Counted from the stretch's first letter, positions 1 through 8,873 are shown. The stretch is DNA of 64,000 nucleotides from an uncultured Collinsella sp. (GCA_959019945.1 CAUEQD010000001.1:62001-126000); one strand, 5' to 3'. Made by a program: numbers and translations. The notes: generated by a model from the sequence alone, not told the origin.

Positions 1-27
1 TCCAGCGTGAAAGACCTGCGGGCGTAG
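1..27 (+). CDS. C-terminal tail of a LacI-family regulator (partial)
   Basis: The first 27 bases read as eight codons and a TAG stop (SSVKDLRA). Two complete LacI-type regulators further right end in very similar tails (STVRDIRG and DTVRDLR), so this is probably the last few residues of another paralogue whose body lies left of the window. It would converge on the lacE gene that follows, as the regulator at 4081-5118 converges on the second lacG. Only eight residues are visible, so the call rests on that tail similarity and on the repeated gene layout. Confidence 0.45.
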   Translation, partial: SSVKDLRA

Positions 28-45
28 ACGTGCTCGGCCTGTTTG

Positions 46-259
46 TCTCAATCTGTAACAGCTAGGACCCAAAAACTCGGCTAGATGTTACGGATCGAGA
101 TTTTTGGCCCGGCTTATTCCGTTTGTCTCGATCTATAACAACTAGACGGTCAAAAGTGGTCTACATGTTACAGATTGAGATTTTCGGCTTGGCCTGTGCG
201 TTCATCTCGATCTGTAACAGCTAGGACCGAAAAACTCGGCTAGATGTTACAGATTGAGA
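46..259. repeat. Array of three 55-bp dyad repeats (units 1-3)
   Basis: Units lie at 46-100, 126-180 and 205-259, each exactly 55 bp. Each has a 15-base left arm like TCTCAATCTGTAACA, a 25-base centre, and the complementary right arm TGTTACAGATTGAGA (one or two changes per copy). The start-to-start period is 80 and 79 bp. Centres of units 1 and 3 differ by one base; unit 2 has a different centre that keeps an inner TAGAC/GTCTA pairing. The array fills the gap between convergent genes. There is no T-run after the dyads, so they do not look like ordinary intrinsic terminators. Function unknown. Confidence 0.9.
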
Positions 260-284
260 TGAACAGGAGGACGGGTGCGGTCTA

Positions 285-328
285 AACAAAATGGCCCGCG
301 CATCACACATCGATGCACGGGCCATTTA
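285..328 (-). terminator. Intrinsic terminator after the first lacE
   Basis: The stem AATGGCCCG pairs with CGGGCCATT across a loop that itself contains the self-complementary GATG/CATC pair. Read on the minus strand it ends in a TTTTGTTT tract, which fits a terminator for the leftward lacG-lacE transcript. Confidence 0.7.
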
Positions 329-359
329 TTGTCTGCAAGCGGCAGGTGGTGTCAGCGTC

Positions 360-2120
360 TTATGCCTCGAGGTTTTCCTCGATCCAGGCGACGGCACCCT
401 TGGGATCCTTAGTGAGGTCGATGTACTGTTTGCCCTTGGGCGACAGCAGCGTGATGCCCAGGCGGTCGGTGTCGGCCTTCATCTCGTTGTAATAGGTGCG
501 AACCTGCGGAGCCAGGACGATGACGTTGTACTGGTCCATGATGGCGTAGTGGCTGCCGTAGGCACCGGCGTTGGCGGTAATGTCGATGCCCAGCTCGTCG
601 GCGCCTTCCTTAAGCGCGTTGGCGAGCAGTGCAGAGGTGCCGGCGCCAGCGCACAGAACCAGAACCCTCAGATCCTTGCCCTTAAGGGCGGACGGAGCTG
701 CGGAGGCCTCAGTGGCAGAAGCGGTCTCGACAACAGGAGCCTCAACGGCGGGGGCGGCAGCGGTCTTGACGGCCTTGGTCTCCTCGGCCTCTTCTTCGGC
801 CAGGGTCTCGGCCTCCTGCTTGCACAGGACGTTGTCGTAGGCCTTGCAGAACGGGTAGTAGATCAAGAAGTCAACGACCAGCAGGACGACAACCAAGACC
901 AGAGAGATCGGCTGGAAGTTGGTGTCGATGAAGGTGCCGATCGGTCCGGGGAGTGCCCACGGCATGGCATAGATAAAGCCGTTCATGCCCAAAAAGTCGA
1001 TGAAGAACTTACCAATGAGGACGTTGGCCACGGGGGTAAACAGGAACGGGATCAGGAAGTACGGGTTGAGGATGATGGGCGCGGCGAACAGCAGCGGCTC
1101 GTTGACGGCGAACATCACGGGCACGACAGAGGCTTTGCCGACGGCCTTGAGCTGCTTGGAGCGCATAAAGAGCAGGAAGATGATCGGGACAATGAACGTG
1201 GCGCCGGTGCCGCCGAGTTCGCCGATGTAGTTACCGAAGTTTTCGGTCAGGGCGAGGGCGGGGTGACCGCCGGCCTGCAGCGTGGCGAGGTTGGTGGTGA
1301 TGTTGCCAAACAGCGCGGCGTTGAGGGCAGGCTTAACGACCGAGGGGCCGTGGATGCCCATGAACCAGAACAGCGGGATCATGAACCAGATGAGGGCGAG
1401 GCCGGCGTAGGAATCGGCAGCGGCGAACAGCGGGCTCACCAGCGTGGAGATGACGTTGGCAAACGGGACGGCCAAGCAGGTGCGGCAGATAACGTCGATG
1501 ACGGCGACAAACAGGATGGAGAAGCTGAAGGCGAAGATGTCGCGGAAGTTCTGGGCGATGGCGCCGGGGACTTCTTTGGGCAGCTTGATGGTGATGTCTC
1601 GCTTAATGCAGAAGGCATAGATGTTGACCGTGGCAAATGCGGCGACAAAGGAGCTCAGCAGGCCCTTGGTGCCCATGTTGTCGGTAAAGAACACCGAGAC
1701 ATCGGCGCCGTCGATCTTGGCACTCGTCTGGGTAACGGCCAAGATGAGCATAGCGCACATGGCGGCGACCATGGTGCTCGTGGCGTTGATAGCCTTGCCG
1801 GCAGGCATGCGGCGGTTCTTGGAGCCGGTCAGCGCGCTTGCGGTGGTGCCGGCGACCATGATGCCCACGACGCCCATCGTGAAGTTGTAAACCTTGTTGC
1901 AGAAGTTCACGACGTCGACGTTCCACCAGTCGGGCAGCGTAAAGCCGCCGACCGTGGCGACAACGCCCGGCAGGGTCGAAATAAGCAGGAAGACAGAAGA
2001 AGACAGGATAATGGGCATTGCTGCCAAAAAGCCGTCTTTAATGGCCTGAAGGTAGATGTTCTTAGAGACCTTGTCGAAGTACGGCTGACCTTTCTCCAAG
2101 AACTTAACGATCGATTCCAT
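360..2120 (-). CDS. lacE: PTS lactose-type EIICB permease (cassette 1)
   Basis: Membrane permease and phosphotransfer protein that imports lactose (or a related beta-galactoside) and phosphorylates it at the galactose 6-position. The 586 residues match LacE in size. The N-terminus (MESIVKFLEKGQPYF) and the hydrophobic stretch to about residue 430 are the EIIC domain. An Ala/Glu/Val-rich linker leads to a C-terminal EIIB domain with the phospho-cysteine in VLCAGAGTSALLANAL (Cys490). The start is supported by GAGGAG eight bases upstream. It follows lacG on the minus strand with a 176-bp spacer and is probably co-transcribed with it. No EIIA is fused; the only EIIA in the window is at 10251. Lactose specificity is inferred from family resemblance and neighbours. 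Confidence 0.9.
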   Translation of the reverse strand: MESIVKFLEKGQPYFDKVSKNIYLQAIKDGFLAAMPIILSSSVFLLISTLPGVVATVGGFTLPDWWNVDVVNFCNKVYNFTMGVVGIMVAGTTASALTGSKNRRMPAGKAINATSTMVAAMCAMLILAVTQTSAKIDGADVSVFFTDNMGTKGLLSSFVAAFATVNIYAFCIKRDITIKLPKEVPGAIAQNFRDIFAFSFSILFVAVIDVICRTCLAVPFANVISTLVSPLFAAADSYAGLALIWFMIPLFWFMGIHGPSVVKPALNAALFGNITTNLATLQAGGHPALALTENFGNYIGELGGTGATFIVPIIFLLFMRSKQLKAVGKASVVPVMFAVNEPLLFAAPIILNPYFLIPFLFTPVANVLIGKFFIDFLGMNGFIYAMPWALPGPIGTFIDTNFQPISLVLVVVLLVVDFLIYYPFCKAYDNVLCKQEAETLAEEEAEETKAVKTAAAPAVEAPVVETASATEASAAPSALKGKDLRVLVLCAGAGTSALLANALKEGADELGIDITANAGAYGSHYAIMDQYNVIVLAPQVRTYYNEMKADTDRLGITLLSPKGKQYIDLTKDPKGAVAWIEENLEA

Positions 2121-2228
2121 AGTTCACGCTCCTCTTTGCATGAAATCTTAATGGCATGGACGTTGAAAACCTATATGGTCTCCCGCTTGCTAAAAGCCCG
2201 GGTGCAGGCGGGGCCGGTCCCAGGGGGA

Positions 2229-2277
2229 GAGAGGGGAGCGGCTGGGTTTGTATCGCATAGGGCCGCTCCCTTCTCGG
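2229..2277 (-). other. Stem-loop between lacG and lacE
   Basis: GAGAGGGGAGCGGC can pair with GCCGCTCCC-TTCTC across a roughly 20-base loop. There is no T-tract on the minus strand, so it is more likely an mRNA-stability or processing element between the two cistrons than a full terminator. Confidence 0.4.
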
Positions 2278-2296
2278 GGGAAAGCGAGGCGATGCG

Positions 2297-3739
2297 CTAC
2301 TGCGCGTCTGCCATAGTGTCGGCGAGCTCCTTGTACCAGAGTGCCGACTGCTTGATGTAGCGTTTTTGCGTGTCGAAGTCGATGTAGAACAGGCCGTAGC
2401 GCTTGTTATAGCCATTGGCCCACGAGAACTGGTCCTGCAGGCTCCAGATAAAGTAGCCCTGGACGTCGACGCCCTCGGCGCGCGCCTGGAGCACCTTCTC
2501 CATGTGCTGGTCGACAAAGTCGATGCGCTCGGGATCGGCGACGATGCCGTTTGCGTCGGGCTCGGGGTCCTTGTGGCCCAGGCCGTTTTCGGTGATATAG
2601 ATGACGGGGAGGTTGGGATAGGTGGCGCTGATGTGCTTGAGCGTGTCGTAGAGGCCTTGCGGGTAGATGAGCCAATCCCAGTCGGTGGTGGGGATACCCG
2701 GCATATCGACCTGCTGCCCGACGCCCTTAAACTTAAAGCACGAGGTGCCCTTGTCTCCGGTGCCGTTAAAGCTGTTGGTTGACTCGCCATCGTAGGCGGC
2801 GATAAACGCCGACTGATAGTAGTTGAGGCCGAACATATCGTTGCGGGGCGCCGCCTTGGCGAGCTCCTCCATGTCGCTGTCCTCAACCGTAAGTGTGGCG
2901 TTGTTGGCACGCAGAATCTCGTTGATGAGTGAGAGGGTGCGCGCGGAGTAGTGACCCAGGAAGGCGCCGTCCATGATGAAGTCGGTGTAGAAGGCGTTGT
3001 ACAGGTCGGCGGCGTGCTGGTCGGCGGGCGAGTCGGTGGCAGGATATGCCGGCGTCAGGACGTTGACCATGCCAATGCGTCCGCCCAGGTGCTCGGTCTC
3101 GTCAAGATCCTTATACAGGTTGACGGCGCGGGCGTGGGCAACGAGCTCGTTGTGCTGGCTCTGGATGCCGCTCGTCACATCAAAGTGATGGTTGGGCGGG
3201 AAGTTGCCTTGGATGTATTGGGAGTGCGAGAGGCTGATGAGCTCGTTGATGGTGAACCAATTCTTGACCTCGCGGAACTCGCGGAAGCAGAACTCGGCAT
3301 AGCGCACATAGGCGTCGACGGTCTTGCGGTTGAGCCAGTCGCCCTGGTTGAACAGGGCGGCGGGGGAGTCAAAGTGATGCAGGGACACATAGGGCTCGAC
3401 GCCATACTTTTTGCAGCAGGCGAACAGCTCGTGGTAGTGCTTAACGCCCTCGGCGAGGGGTTCGGCATCGTCGCCGTTGGGGAAGATGCGGGTCCAGGCG
3501 ATGGACACACGAATGGCGTTGAGTCCATGCTCGGCAGAAAGGCGGATATCCTCCTCGTAGCGGTTGTAGAAATCACTGGCCGGGTCGGGCAAAAAGCGAC
3601 CCTGGGCGACAAGGTAATCGTCCCACATGGTCTTACCCTTGCCTGCCACCTTCGTGGAACCTTCCGTTTGGTACGCGGCGGTTGCGGCGCCCCAAACAAA
3701 GCCCTTCGGCAGCTGCTGTACGCGGTTTAGCAAAGACAT
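2297..3739 (-). CDS. lacG: 6-phospho-beta-galactosidase, GH1 (cassette 1)
   Basis: Cytoplasmic GH1 enzyme that splits PTS-imported lactose-6-phosphate into glucose and galactose-6-phosphate. It has the GH1 N-terminus (FVWGAATAAYQ), the acid/base glutamate in NWFTINE (the family norm is TFNE, so Ile replaces Phe), the nucleophile glutamate in YITENG, and the GYFIWSLQDQFSWANGY block typical of LacG. Two in-frame ATGs lie at 3745 and 3739. AGAGGG is only three bases from the first but nine from the second, so the second is preferred and the protein begins MSLLNRVQQLPKGF, 480 aa. It is the first gene of a leftward lacG-lacE operon and is divergent from the LacI-type regulator at 4081 across an operator-bearing gap. 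Confidence 0.9.
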   Translation of the reverse strand: MSLLNRVQQLPKGFVWGAATAAYQTEGSTKVAGKGKTMWDDYLVAQGRFLPDPASDFYNRYEEDIRLSAEHGLNAIRVSIAWTRIFPNGDDAEPLAEGVKHYHELFACCKKYGVEPYVSLHHFDSPAALFNQGDWLNRKTVDAYVRYAEFCFREFREVKNWFTINELISLSHSQYIQGNFPPNHHFDVTSGIQSQHNELVAHARAVNLYKDLDETEHLGGRIGMVNVLTPAYPATDSPADQHAADLYNAFYTDFIMDGAFLGHYSARTLSLINEILRANNATLTVEDSDMEELAKAAPRNDMFGLNYYQSAFIAAYDGESTNSFNGTGDKGTSCFKFKGVGQQVDMPGIPTTDWDWLIYPQGLYDTLKHISATYPNLPVIYITENGLGHKDPEPDANGIVADPERIDFVDQHMEKVLQARAEGVDVQGYFIWSLQDQFSWANGYNKRYGLFYIDFDTQKRYIKQSALWYKELADTMADAQ

Positions 3740-3859
3740 ATGCATACACCCTCTCGTCTCGCTGTTCGATATTGTGCGTTTGCGCTCAGGAGGCTCCCTG
3801 GTTAGCGTTCAGCGGTGAAAAAGCCCGATAAACACTATCTTAAAATGATTAGAACCAAA

Positions 3860-4029
3860 ATGAGCACGTGAACATTTGACAATGAGCACGTTAACATCCG
3901 GCTGGGATGTATAGAAACAAAACAACTTCAAACAGCCGCGAACGGTTGTATTTGTTCGGTAAGCGGTTTTGATTGACAGAAGTTTTCATGTTGTGGTATA
4001 TGGCTCGGGTATCATGAGCACGTTATCAA
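3860..4029. promoter_or_regulatory. Three LacI-type operators in the lacG / lacI divergent region
   Basis: ATGAGCACGTGAACAT (3860-3875), ATGAGCACGTTAACAT (3882-3897, 22 bp on, two helical turns) and ATGAGCACGTTATCAA (4014-4029) are near-identical. The first pair sits in the lacG promoter region; the third is close to the regulator's own start. They are the probable binding sites of the regulator at 4081. A CCGCGAACGG motif at 3936-3945 belongs to a second, window-wide motif family. Confidence 0.75.
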
Positions 4030-4080
4030 TGTATGTACGATGCGCCATGGGCGCGGGGAATAGTTGGGAAGCAGGTTAGC

Positions 4081-5118
4081 GTGGAAGGCATGGATCAGCA
4101 GACAAGGAATGGTCGTTCGGCGAGCGCGGCAGAGGTTGCGGCGCTCGCTGGCGTGAGCCGCCAGACTGTGTCTCGCGTGGTCAACGGTATGCCCAACGTG
4201 ACGGAAAAGACGCGCAAGCGTGTGCTGGACGCCATGGAAGAGCTGGGCTTTCGTCCCAATTTTGCTGGAGCGGCGTTGCGCGGCGGGTCGTATCGTTCTA
4301 TTGGCCTGTGCATGTACAACATCACACGTGTCGGTAACCTGGCGACGCTCGAGGGTATCATGCAAGCGGCGCGCGAGCACGATTTTGCCGTCACTATGAT
4401 CGAGATGGGCGGCGACAAGCCCTATGCACTTGCCGATGCCTCGCGCCGCATGGTCGAGCGACCCGTCGACGGCATGATTCTCAACATGAACCGCATGGCT
4501 CCCGATTTTGAGGAGTTTGTTCCCCAGCCGGGAGTGCGAACGGTCATCCTGTCCATGTATGCGCATCCGCGCTGCACGACGATCGACTCCGACCAGTATG
4601 GTTCGTGCGAGCTGTTGACCAATTATCTGCTGGAACATGGTCACTCGAATATGCGGTTTGTGGCGGGTCCGGAAAACTCGATTTCCTCGCGTTTTCGTGA
4701 GGCCGGTTGGCGCGATACGCTGGGTCGTGCTCATGTCGATGCCGCTCCGATGCTGCGTGGCGATTGGAGTGCGGACAGTGGGTACGCCATGGGCGAGCGG
4801 ATTGCGGCCGAGGTGCTTGCCGGCGGGTCGCAGGCGCCGACTGCCGTGCTTGCGGCAAATGACCAGATGGCGCTGGGCGTTATCGCCGCGCTCGAGAACG
4901 CGGGCCTGTCCGTGCCCGACGACGTGAGCGTGGTTGGTATCGACGACGCACTCGAGGGACTTGTTCCTCACAATCGGCTGACGACGCTGCGATTTGATTT
5001 GCGCGGTGTCGGTAAGCTTGCGTTTGAGGCGGCGATTGGAGAGAGCTCGTCTATCGAGGCGATTCATGTGCCGAGCACGCTGGTCGAACGCTCGACTGTT
5101 AGGGACATACGGGGTTAG
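4081..5118 (+). CDS. LacI-family regulator of lac cassette 1
   Basis: Sugar-responsive repressor of the LacI/GalR family, 345 aa. The N-terminal helix-turn-helix reads VAALAGVSRQTVSRVVNGMP, followed by the hinge and a periplasmic-binding-like effector domain ending VVGIDDALEGLVPHNRLTTLRFD. A GTG start at 4081 is chosen because AGCAGG lies five bases upstream; the ATG at 4090 is too close to its GGAAGG, and an upstream ATG at 4033 adds an unlikely leader. It is divergent from lacG, with three matching operators in between, so it very probably controls lacG-lacE and itself. The inducer (lactose, galactose-6-phosphate or other) cannot be read from sequence. Confidence 0.85.
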   Translation: MEGMDQQTRNGRSASAAEVAALAGVSRQTVSRVVNGMPNVTEKTRKRVLDAMEELGFRPNFAGAALRGGSYRSIGLCMYNITRVGNLATLEGIMQAAREHDFAVTMIEMGGDKPYALADASRRMVERPVDGMILNMNRMAPDFEEFVPQPGVRTVILSMYAHPRCTTIDSDQYGSCELLTNYLLEHGHSNMRFVAGPENSISSRFREAGWRDTLGRAHVDAAPMLRGDWSADSGYAMGERIAAEVLAGGSQAPTAVLAANDQMALGVIAALENAGLSVPDDVSVVGIDDALEGLVPHNRLTTLRFDLRGVGKLAFEAAIGESSSIEAIHVPSTLVERSTVRDIRG

Positions 5119-5133
5119 GTCCTACTCCGTTTG

Positions 5134-5269
5134 TCTCGATTTGTAACAGGTAGACGGTCAAAAGCGGGCTACGTGTTACAGATTTAGATTCTTCGGAAAG
5201 AGCAATCCTGTTCGTCTCAATCTGTAACAGCTAGGACCCAAAAACTCGGCTAGATGTTACAGATTGAGA
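5134..5269. repeat. Array of two 55-bp dyad repeats (units 4-5)
   Basis: Units at 5134-5188 and 5215-5269, each 55 bp with an 81-bp period. Unit 5 has the same 25-base centre as unit 1 near the left edge. Unit 4 has a centre related to unit 2. They sit just after a LacI-family stop codon, between convergent genes, as in the first array. Confidence 0.9.
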
Positions 5270-5290
5270 CAAACGGACCCCGAACCGCCC

Positions 5291-5333
5291 AAAAAGACCG
5301 GGGGCGGCGCGCCGTGTGACGTGCCACCCCCGG
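5291..5333 (-). terminator. Intrinsic terminator after the second lacG
   Basis: CCGGGGG pairs with CCCCCGG, with further partial pairing inside (GGC/GCC). On the minus strand the stem is followed by TCTTTTT. It closes the leftward lacE-lacG transcript. Confidence 0.75.
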
Positions 5334-5395
5334 CTGAGAAATGGGGGACAGGTTATGTGGGCGGTGCAACTCCGCCAACCGCTCGTCGCAAGCCG

Positions 5396-6835
5396 CTAGT
5401 CCAGACGACGGGTCTGCGCCACGTGCTTATACCAGTAGGCGCTTGCCTTGGGCGTGCGCTTCTGGGTTTCAAAGTCAACGTAGAAGAAGCCGTAACGCTT
5501 GTTGTAGCCATTGGTCCAGGAGAACTGATCCTGCAGGCTCCACAGGAAGTAGCCGCCCACGTTGACGCCCACCTCCATGGCCTTGAGCAACCAGCGCAGG
5601 TGCTGCTCGATGTAGTCGATGCGCGGCTGGTCGTCCACAAAACCGTCCTTGTAGGGGTCCTTGTAGCCCATGCCGTTTTCGGTGATGAAGATCTGCTTGT
5701 AGTTGGGGTAGCGCTGCTTAATGTAGACGAGCAGATCGAACAGACCCTCGGGATAGATGATCCAGTCCCAGTCGGTGGTGGGGATGCCGGGCTTGTTCAC
5801 GTGCTCGCCAATGCCCTTGACGCGCCAGCGGCCGGTGCCCTTCTCGCCCGTACCGTTGTGGTACAGGTCGTTCTCGCCATCGTAGGCCTTCAAGAAGCGG
5901 CACTGGTAGTTGTTAACACCCAGGTAGTCGTTGTAGAGCGCGGCTTCGCGCATAATCTCGAGGTCCTCGTCCAAGATCTCGATGGTGCCGCCCGAGACGG
6001 CGGCCAGGCGGTTGGCGCACTCGAGGGTGTCGGGCGCGTAGTCGCCGCGGAAGGTGGCGTCGAGCAAAAACTGGTTTTGCAGCACGTGCTCGTTGTTGGC
6101 GGCTTTGATGTCGGCGGGGTCGTTTTCGTTGAGCGGGTACTTGAACTCCAACGACTGAATGACGCCGATCTTGCCCTTAAAACCGCCGTTGTGGAAGGCC
6201 AGCACGGCCTTGGCGTGGGCGAGCATCATGTTGTGCTCGCACTGGAAGGCCTCGGCAAGATGCGCCTTGACGCCACCGGGGAAGGTGCCCTCGATGTAGG
6301 TGTTGGAGGCGTCGGCCCAGATCTCGTTAAAGGTGAACCAGTAGGTCACCTGGTCGGCGTACTCCTTAAAGCAGAAGGTGGCAAAGTCCACAAAGGCATC
6401 GATGGTCTCGCGGTTGAGGAAGTCGCCCTTCTCAAAGAGGGACAGCGGCGTATCAAAGTGATGCAGCGTGACAAACGGCTCAACGTGGTGCTTGTGGCAC
6501 TCGGCGAAGAGATCGTGATAGAACTGGACGCCCTCGGGGTTAATCTCACCGGTGCCGTTGGGAAAGATGCGGCTCCAGGCGATGGAGAGGCGAATGCCGT
6601 TGATGCCGAACTCCTCGCACAGCTCCAAATCGACGGGGTACTGGTTGTAGAAGTCCGAAGCGGGATCGGGGGAGAAGCGCCCCTGGGCCTCCAGGAAGTC
6701 GTCCCAGGCGACTTTGCCTTTACCGTGGGTGCGGGTCTCGCCCTCTACCTGGTAGGCAGCGGTAGCGCCGCCAAAGACAAAGTCCTCGGGAAACTGCGCG
6801 GGTGGGTTGGTGACGCTAGCAGGGTTAACGGACAT
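5396..6835 (-). CDS. lacG: 6-phospho-beta-galactosidase, GH1 (cassette 2)
   Basis: Second GH1 6-phospho-beta-galactosidase, 479 aa, closer to classical LacG than the first copy. It has FVFGGATAAYQVEG near the N-terminus, acid/base Glu in YWFTFNE, nucleophile in FITENGMGYKDP, and the C-terminal GYFLWSLQDQFSWTNGYNKRYG block. It lies downstream of lacE on the minus strand (spacer 66 bp), the reverse of the order in cassette 1. The start has only a weak GGAT ribosome site and is preceded by a stem-loop, so expression relative to lacE may be damped. The two lacG proteins clearly differ along their length, so this looks like an old duplication or separate acquisition. Confidence 0.92.
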   Translation of the reverse strand: MSVNPASVTNPPAQFPEDFVFGGATAAYQVEGETRTHGKGKVAWDDFLEAQGRFSPDPASDFYNQYPVDLELCEEFGINGIRLSIAWSRIFPNGTGEINPEGVQFYHDLFAECHKHHVEPFVTLHHFDTPLSLFEKGDFLNRETIDAFVDFATFCFKEYADQVTYWFTFNEIWADASNTYIEGTFPGGVKAHLAEAFQCEHNMMLAHAKAVLAFHNGGFKGKIGVIQSLEFKYPLNENDPADIKAANNEHVLQNQFLLDATFRGDYAPDTLECANRLAAVSGGTIEILDEDLEIMREAALYNDYLGVNNYQCRFLKAYDGENDLYHNGTGEKGTGRWRVKGIGEHVNKPGIPTTDWDWIIYPEGLFDLLVYIKQRYPNYKQIFITENGMGYKDPYKDGFVDDQPRIDYIEQHLRWLLKAMEVGVNVGGYFLWSLQDQFSWTNGYNKRYGFFYVDFETQKRTPKASAYWYKHVAQTRRLD

Positions 6836-6858
6836 GATGATCCAATCGTCTAAATCGA

Positions 6859-6892
6859 AGGGCCAGCCGGTCTTGGATGGTCGGCTGGCCCT
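6859..6892. other. Stem-loop between lacE and lacG (cassette 2)
   Basis: AGGGCCAGCCG pairs perfectly with CGGCTGGCCCT over a 12-base loop. It is followed on the minus strand by a mixed TTCGATTT stretch, so it could act as a weak terminator or attenuator between lacE and lacG. Confidence 0.5.
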
Positions 6893-6901
6893 GAGCGTTA
6901 C

Positions 6902-8674
6902 TTACTTCGAAAGCTGCTCGGAGACGAAGGCGAGAGACTTATCGCCGTTCTGGGAGAGCTCGATATACTGCTTGCCACGGCAGGCGACGCACTTGTTGCC
7001 CACGCGCTCGCAGTCCTTCTGCAGGTCGGCCAGGTAGCTTGCGGCCTGCGGGGCCAGGACGACCAGGTCAAAGTCGGGGAGCATGTCAACGTGGTTGCCA
7101 TAGGCCTCGGCAGCGGTCTCGAGGTTAATACCGCGCTCCCTGGCAGCCTTGGCCAGCGCGTTGGCGAGCAGGCCCGAGGTACCGCCGCCCTGGCAGAGTA
7201 CGAGCACGCGCTTGCCGTTGAGGTCGCTGGCGGCCGTAGCCTCGGCAGCGGGGGTAGAGGCGGGAGCGGCATCGGTCTTTACAGCCTCGGCAGCAGCGCC
7301 GGCGGCAACGCTCTTGGCGTCAGCCTTGCCCTGGAAGGCGTCGTTGAGCTTGGCGGCCTTCTCGGCGTTCTTGGCGGCGAGCTCCTCCTGGGAGATCTCG
7401 GCCTCCTCGGTGCACTTCTGGGCGTCATAGGCACGGAAGAACGGGTAGTACAGGGCAAAGTCGACGACCAGGATAAGGGCGAGCATCACAAAAGCGAGCG
7501 GCTGGAAGCCCAGGCCCATGATGGTGCCGATGGGGCCGGGGACGGTCCAGGGCAGGGTATACATAAAGCCGTTCATGCCCAAGAAGTCGATAAAGATCTT
7601 GAGGATCCAGATGTTGGCGATCGGGGCAAAGACAAACGGGACAAAGAAGACGGGGTTGAGCACGATGGGCGCGGCGAACAGCAGCGGCTCGTTAACGGCA
7701 AAGCACACGGGAACGATGGCGGCCTTACCGACGGCGCGCATCTCCTGGGACTTGGCCAGGAAGCAGAACATAAAGACCAGGACAAGCGTGGCGCCGGTGC
7801 CGCCCATGCAGACGACGAAGTACTGGGCACCCTGGGTCAGGACAGCGGAAGCGTGCTGGCCGGCCTGGAACGCAGCCAGGTTGTCGGTCATGTTGGCAAC
7901 GAGGGCGGCGGCGATGGCGGGCTCGACGATCGAGGGGCCGTGGACGCCCACGAACCAGAAGAGGCTCATGGCGCCGTAGATCACAGCAAGGCCGATGTAG
8001 CCGTCGGCAGCGGTGAACAGGGGCTGGAACACCTGGATGACGCCCTGGGCAAAGCAGAAGCCAAAGGCAGCGCGGAAGACGATGTCAAAGACCCAAAAGA
8101 CGGTGATGCAGACGGAGAAGGGGATGATGTCCTTAAAGGTCTGCGAGATGTTGGGCGGAACCTGCTCGGGCATCTTGACGGTGATGTTGCGCTTGATAAA
8201 GAACTTGTAGATGATGCCGGTCACAAACGCAGCGATGAAGGCGGTCAGCAGGCCCTTGGAACCAAGGTAGGTGGTGTTGAAGCCGCTGGCGGCGTCCGTG
8301 GCGATCGTGTCGCTCGAAAGGAGCAGGAAGCCGATGATGGCCGCGCACATGCACGAGATAAAGTTGATCTGGTTATTCTTGGGCAGATCGCGGTTCTGGG
8401 CGTCGGCGAAGTGCTTGGCCGTGGTGGCGGCGCAGGCGATGGCCAGGATGCCCATGGAGTAGTTGTAGCACTTCCACAGGGCGTTGTTGATGTCATCGGG
8501 CCAGTAGAAACCCCAGATGTTGGGGACCGAGGCTACCAGGCAGAAGATGGACGAGAAGATGATGATGGGGATGACGGAGATAAAACCGTCGCGGATCGCC
8601 TTGAGGTACTTGTTGCGGGCGATCGCGTTGAAAAAGGGCTGGCCCTTTTCGATGGTGGCGATGAGTTGCTCCAT
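6902..8674 (-). CDS. lacE: PTS lactose-type EIICB permease (cassette 2)
   Basis: Lactose-type EIICB, 590 aa, paralogous to the protein at 360-2120. The EIIC domain (MEQLIATIEKGQPFF onward) runs to about residue 430. A long Ala/Lys/Glu-rich linker follows, then EIIB with phospho-cysteine in VLVLCQGGGTSGLLANAL (Cys494), nearly the textbook LacE sequence. AGGAG lies six bases before the ATG. It is the first gene of the leftward lacE-lacG operon, divergent from the LacI regulator at 9032, and must use an EIIA supplied in trans, presumably that at 10251. Confidence 0.92.
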   Translation of the reverse strand: MEQLIATIEKGQPFFNAIARNKYLKAIRDGFISVIPIIIFSSIFCLVASVPNIWGFYWPDDINNALWKCYNYSMGILAIACAATTAKHFADAQNRDLPKNNQINFISCMCAAIIGFLLLSSDTIATDAASGFNTTYLGSKGLLTAFIAAFVTGIIYKFFIKRNITVKMPEQVPPNISQTFKDIIPFSVCITVFWVFDIVFRAAFGFCFAQGVIQVFQPLFTAADGYIGLAVIYGAMSLFWFVGVHGPSIVEPAIAAALVANMTDNLAAFQAGQHASAVLTQGAQYFVVCMGGTGATLVLVFMFCFLAKSQEMRAVGKAAIVPVCFAVNEPLLFAAPIVLNPVFFVPFVFAPIANIWILKIFIDFLGMNGFMYTLPWTVPGPIGTIMGLGFQPLAFVMLALILVVDFALYYPFFRAYDAQKCTEEAEISQEELAAKNAEKAAKLNDAFQGKADAKSVAAGAAAEAVKTDAAPASTPAAEATAASDLNGKRVLVLCQGGGTSGLLANALAKAARERGINLETAAEAYGNHVDMLPDFDLVVLAPQAASYLADLQKDCERVGNKCVACRGKQYIELSQNGDKSLAFVSEQLSK

Positions 8675-8735
8675 GCAAAGCTCCTAAGAGTCGGTGGGTT
8701 GGCAACGATGGTAGCTTTTGACGTTTGATTGCCAA

Positions 8736-8873
8736 AATGTTGACGTTGCCATTTTGCGACACAAAATAAGACGCGAACCGATGGCCCCTGTGCCTGCGAA
8801 CCGTCGATTCCTTGCGCGTAAACGTTTGAGCCGCCCGGTGGCTCTGTGTTTGCACAATGGCAACGTTAACATT
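8736..8873. promoter_or_regulatory. Two LacI-type operators upstream of lacE (cassette 2)
   Basis: AATGTTGACGTTGCCATT (8736-8753) and its near-perfect reverse complement AATGGCAACGTTAACATT (8856-8873) are 120 bp apart, a spacing that could support DNA looping. They share the ACGTTAACAT core with the other LacI sites in the window but replace GAGC by GGCA. A CGGTGAACGGTA copy of the second motif family lies at 8909-8920. These are probable sites for the regulator at 9032. Confidence 0.75.

Noticed and set aside
46..259. CRISPR array reading of the 55-bp repeats
   Set aside because: At most three units per array, strong internal palindromes, conserved related spacers and centres, and no cas genes nearby.
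291..2360. A 689-codon plus-strand open frame opposite lacE
   Set aside because: Antisense shadow. Its product is Gly/Asp/Val/Gln-rich with no domain, while the minus strand encodes a complete LacE. Similar long shadows lie opposite galT (14949-16508), the ABC exporter (43874-45763), lacE 2 (7091-8728) and pflB (51148-53106), as expected at this GC content.
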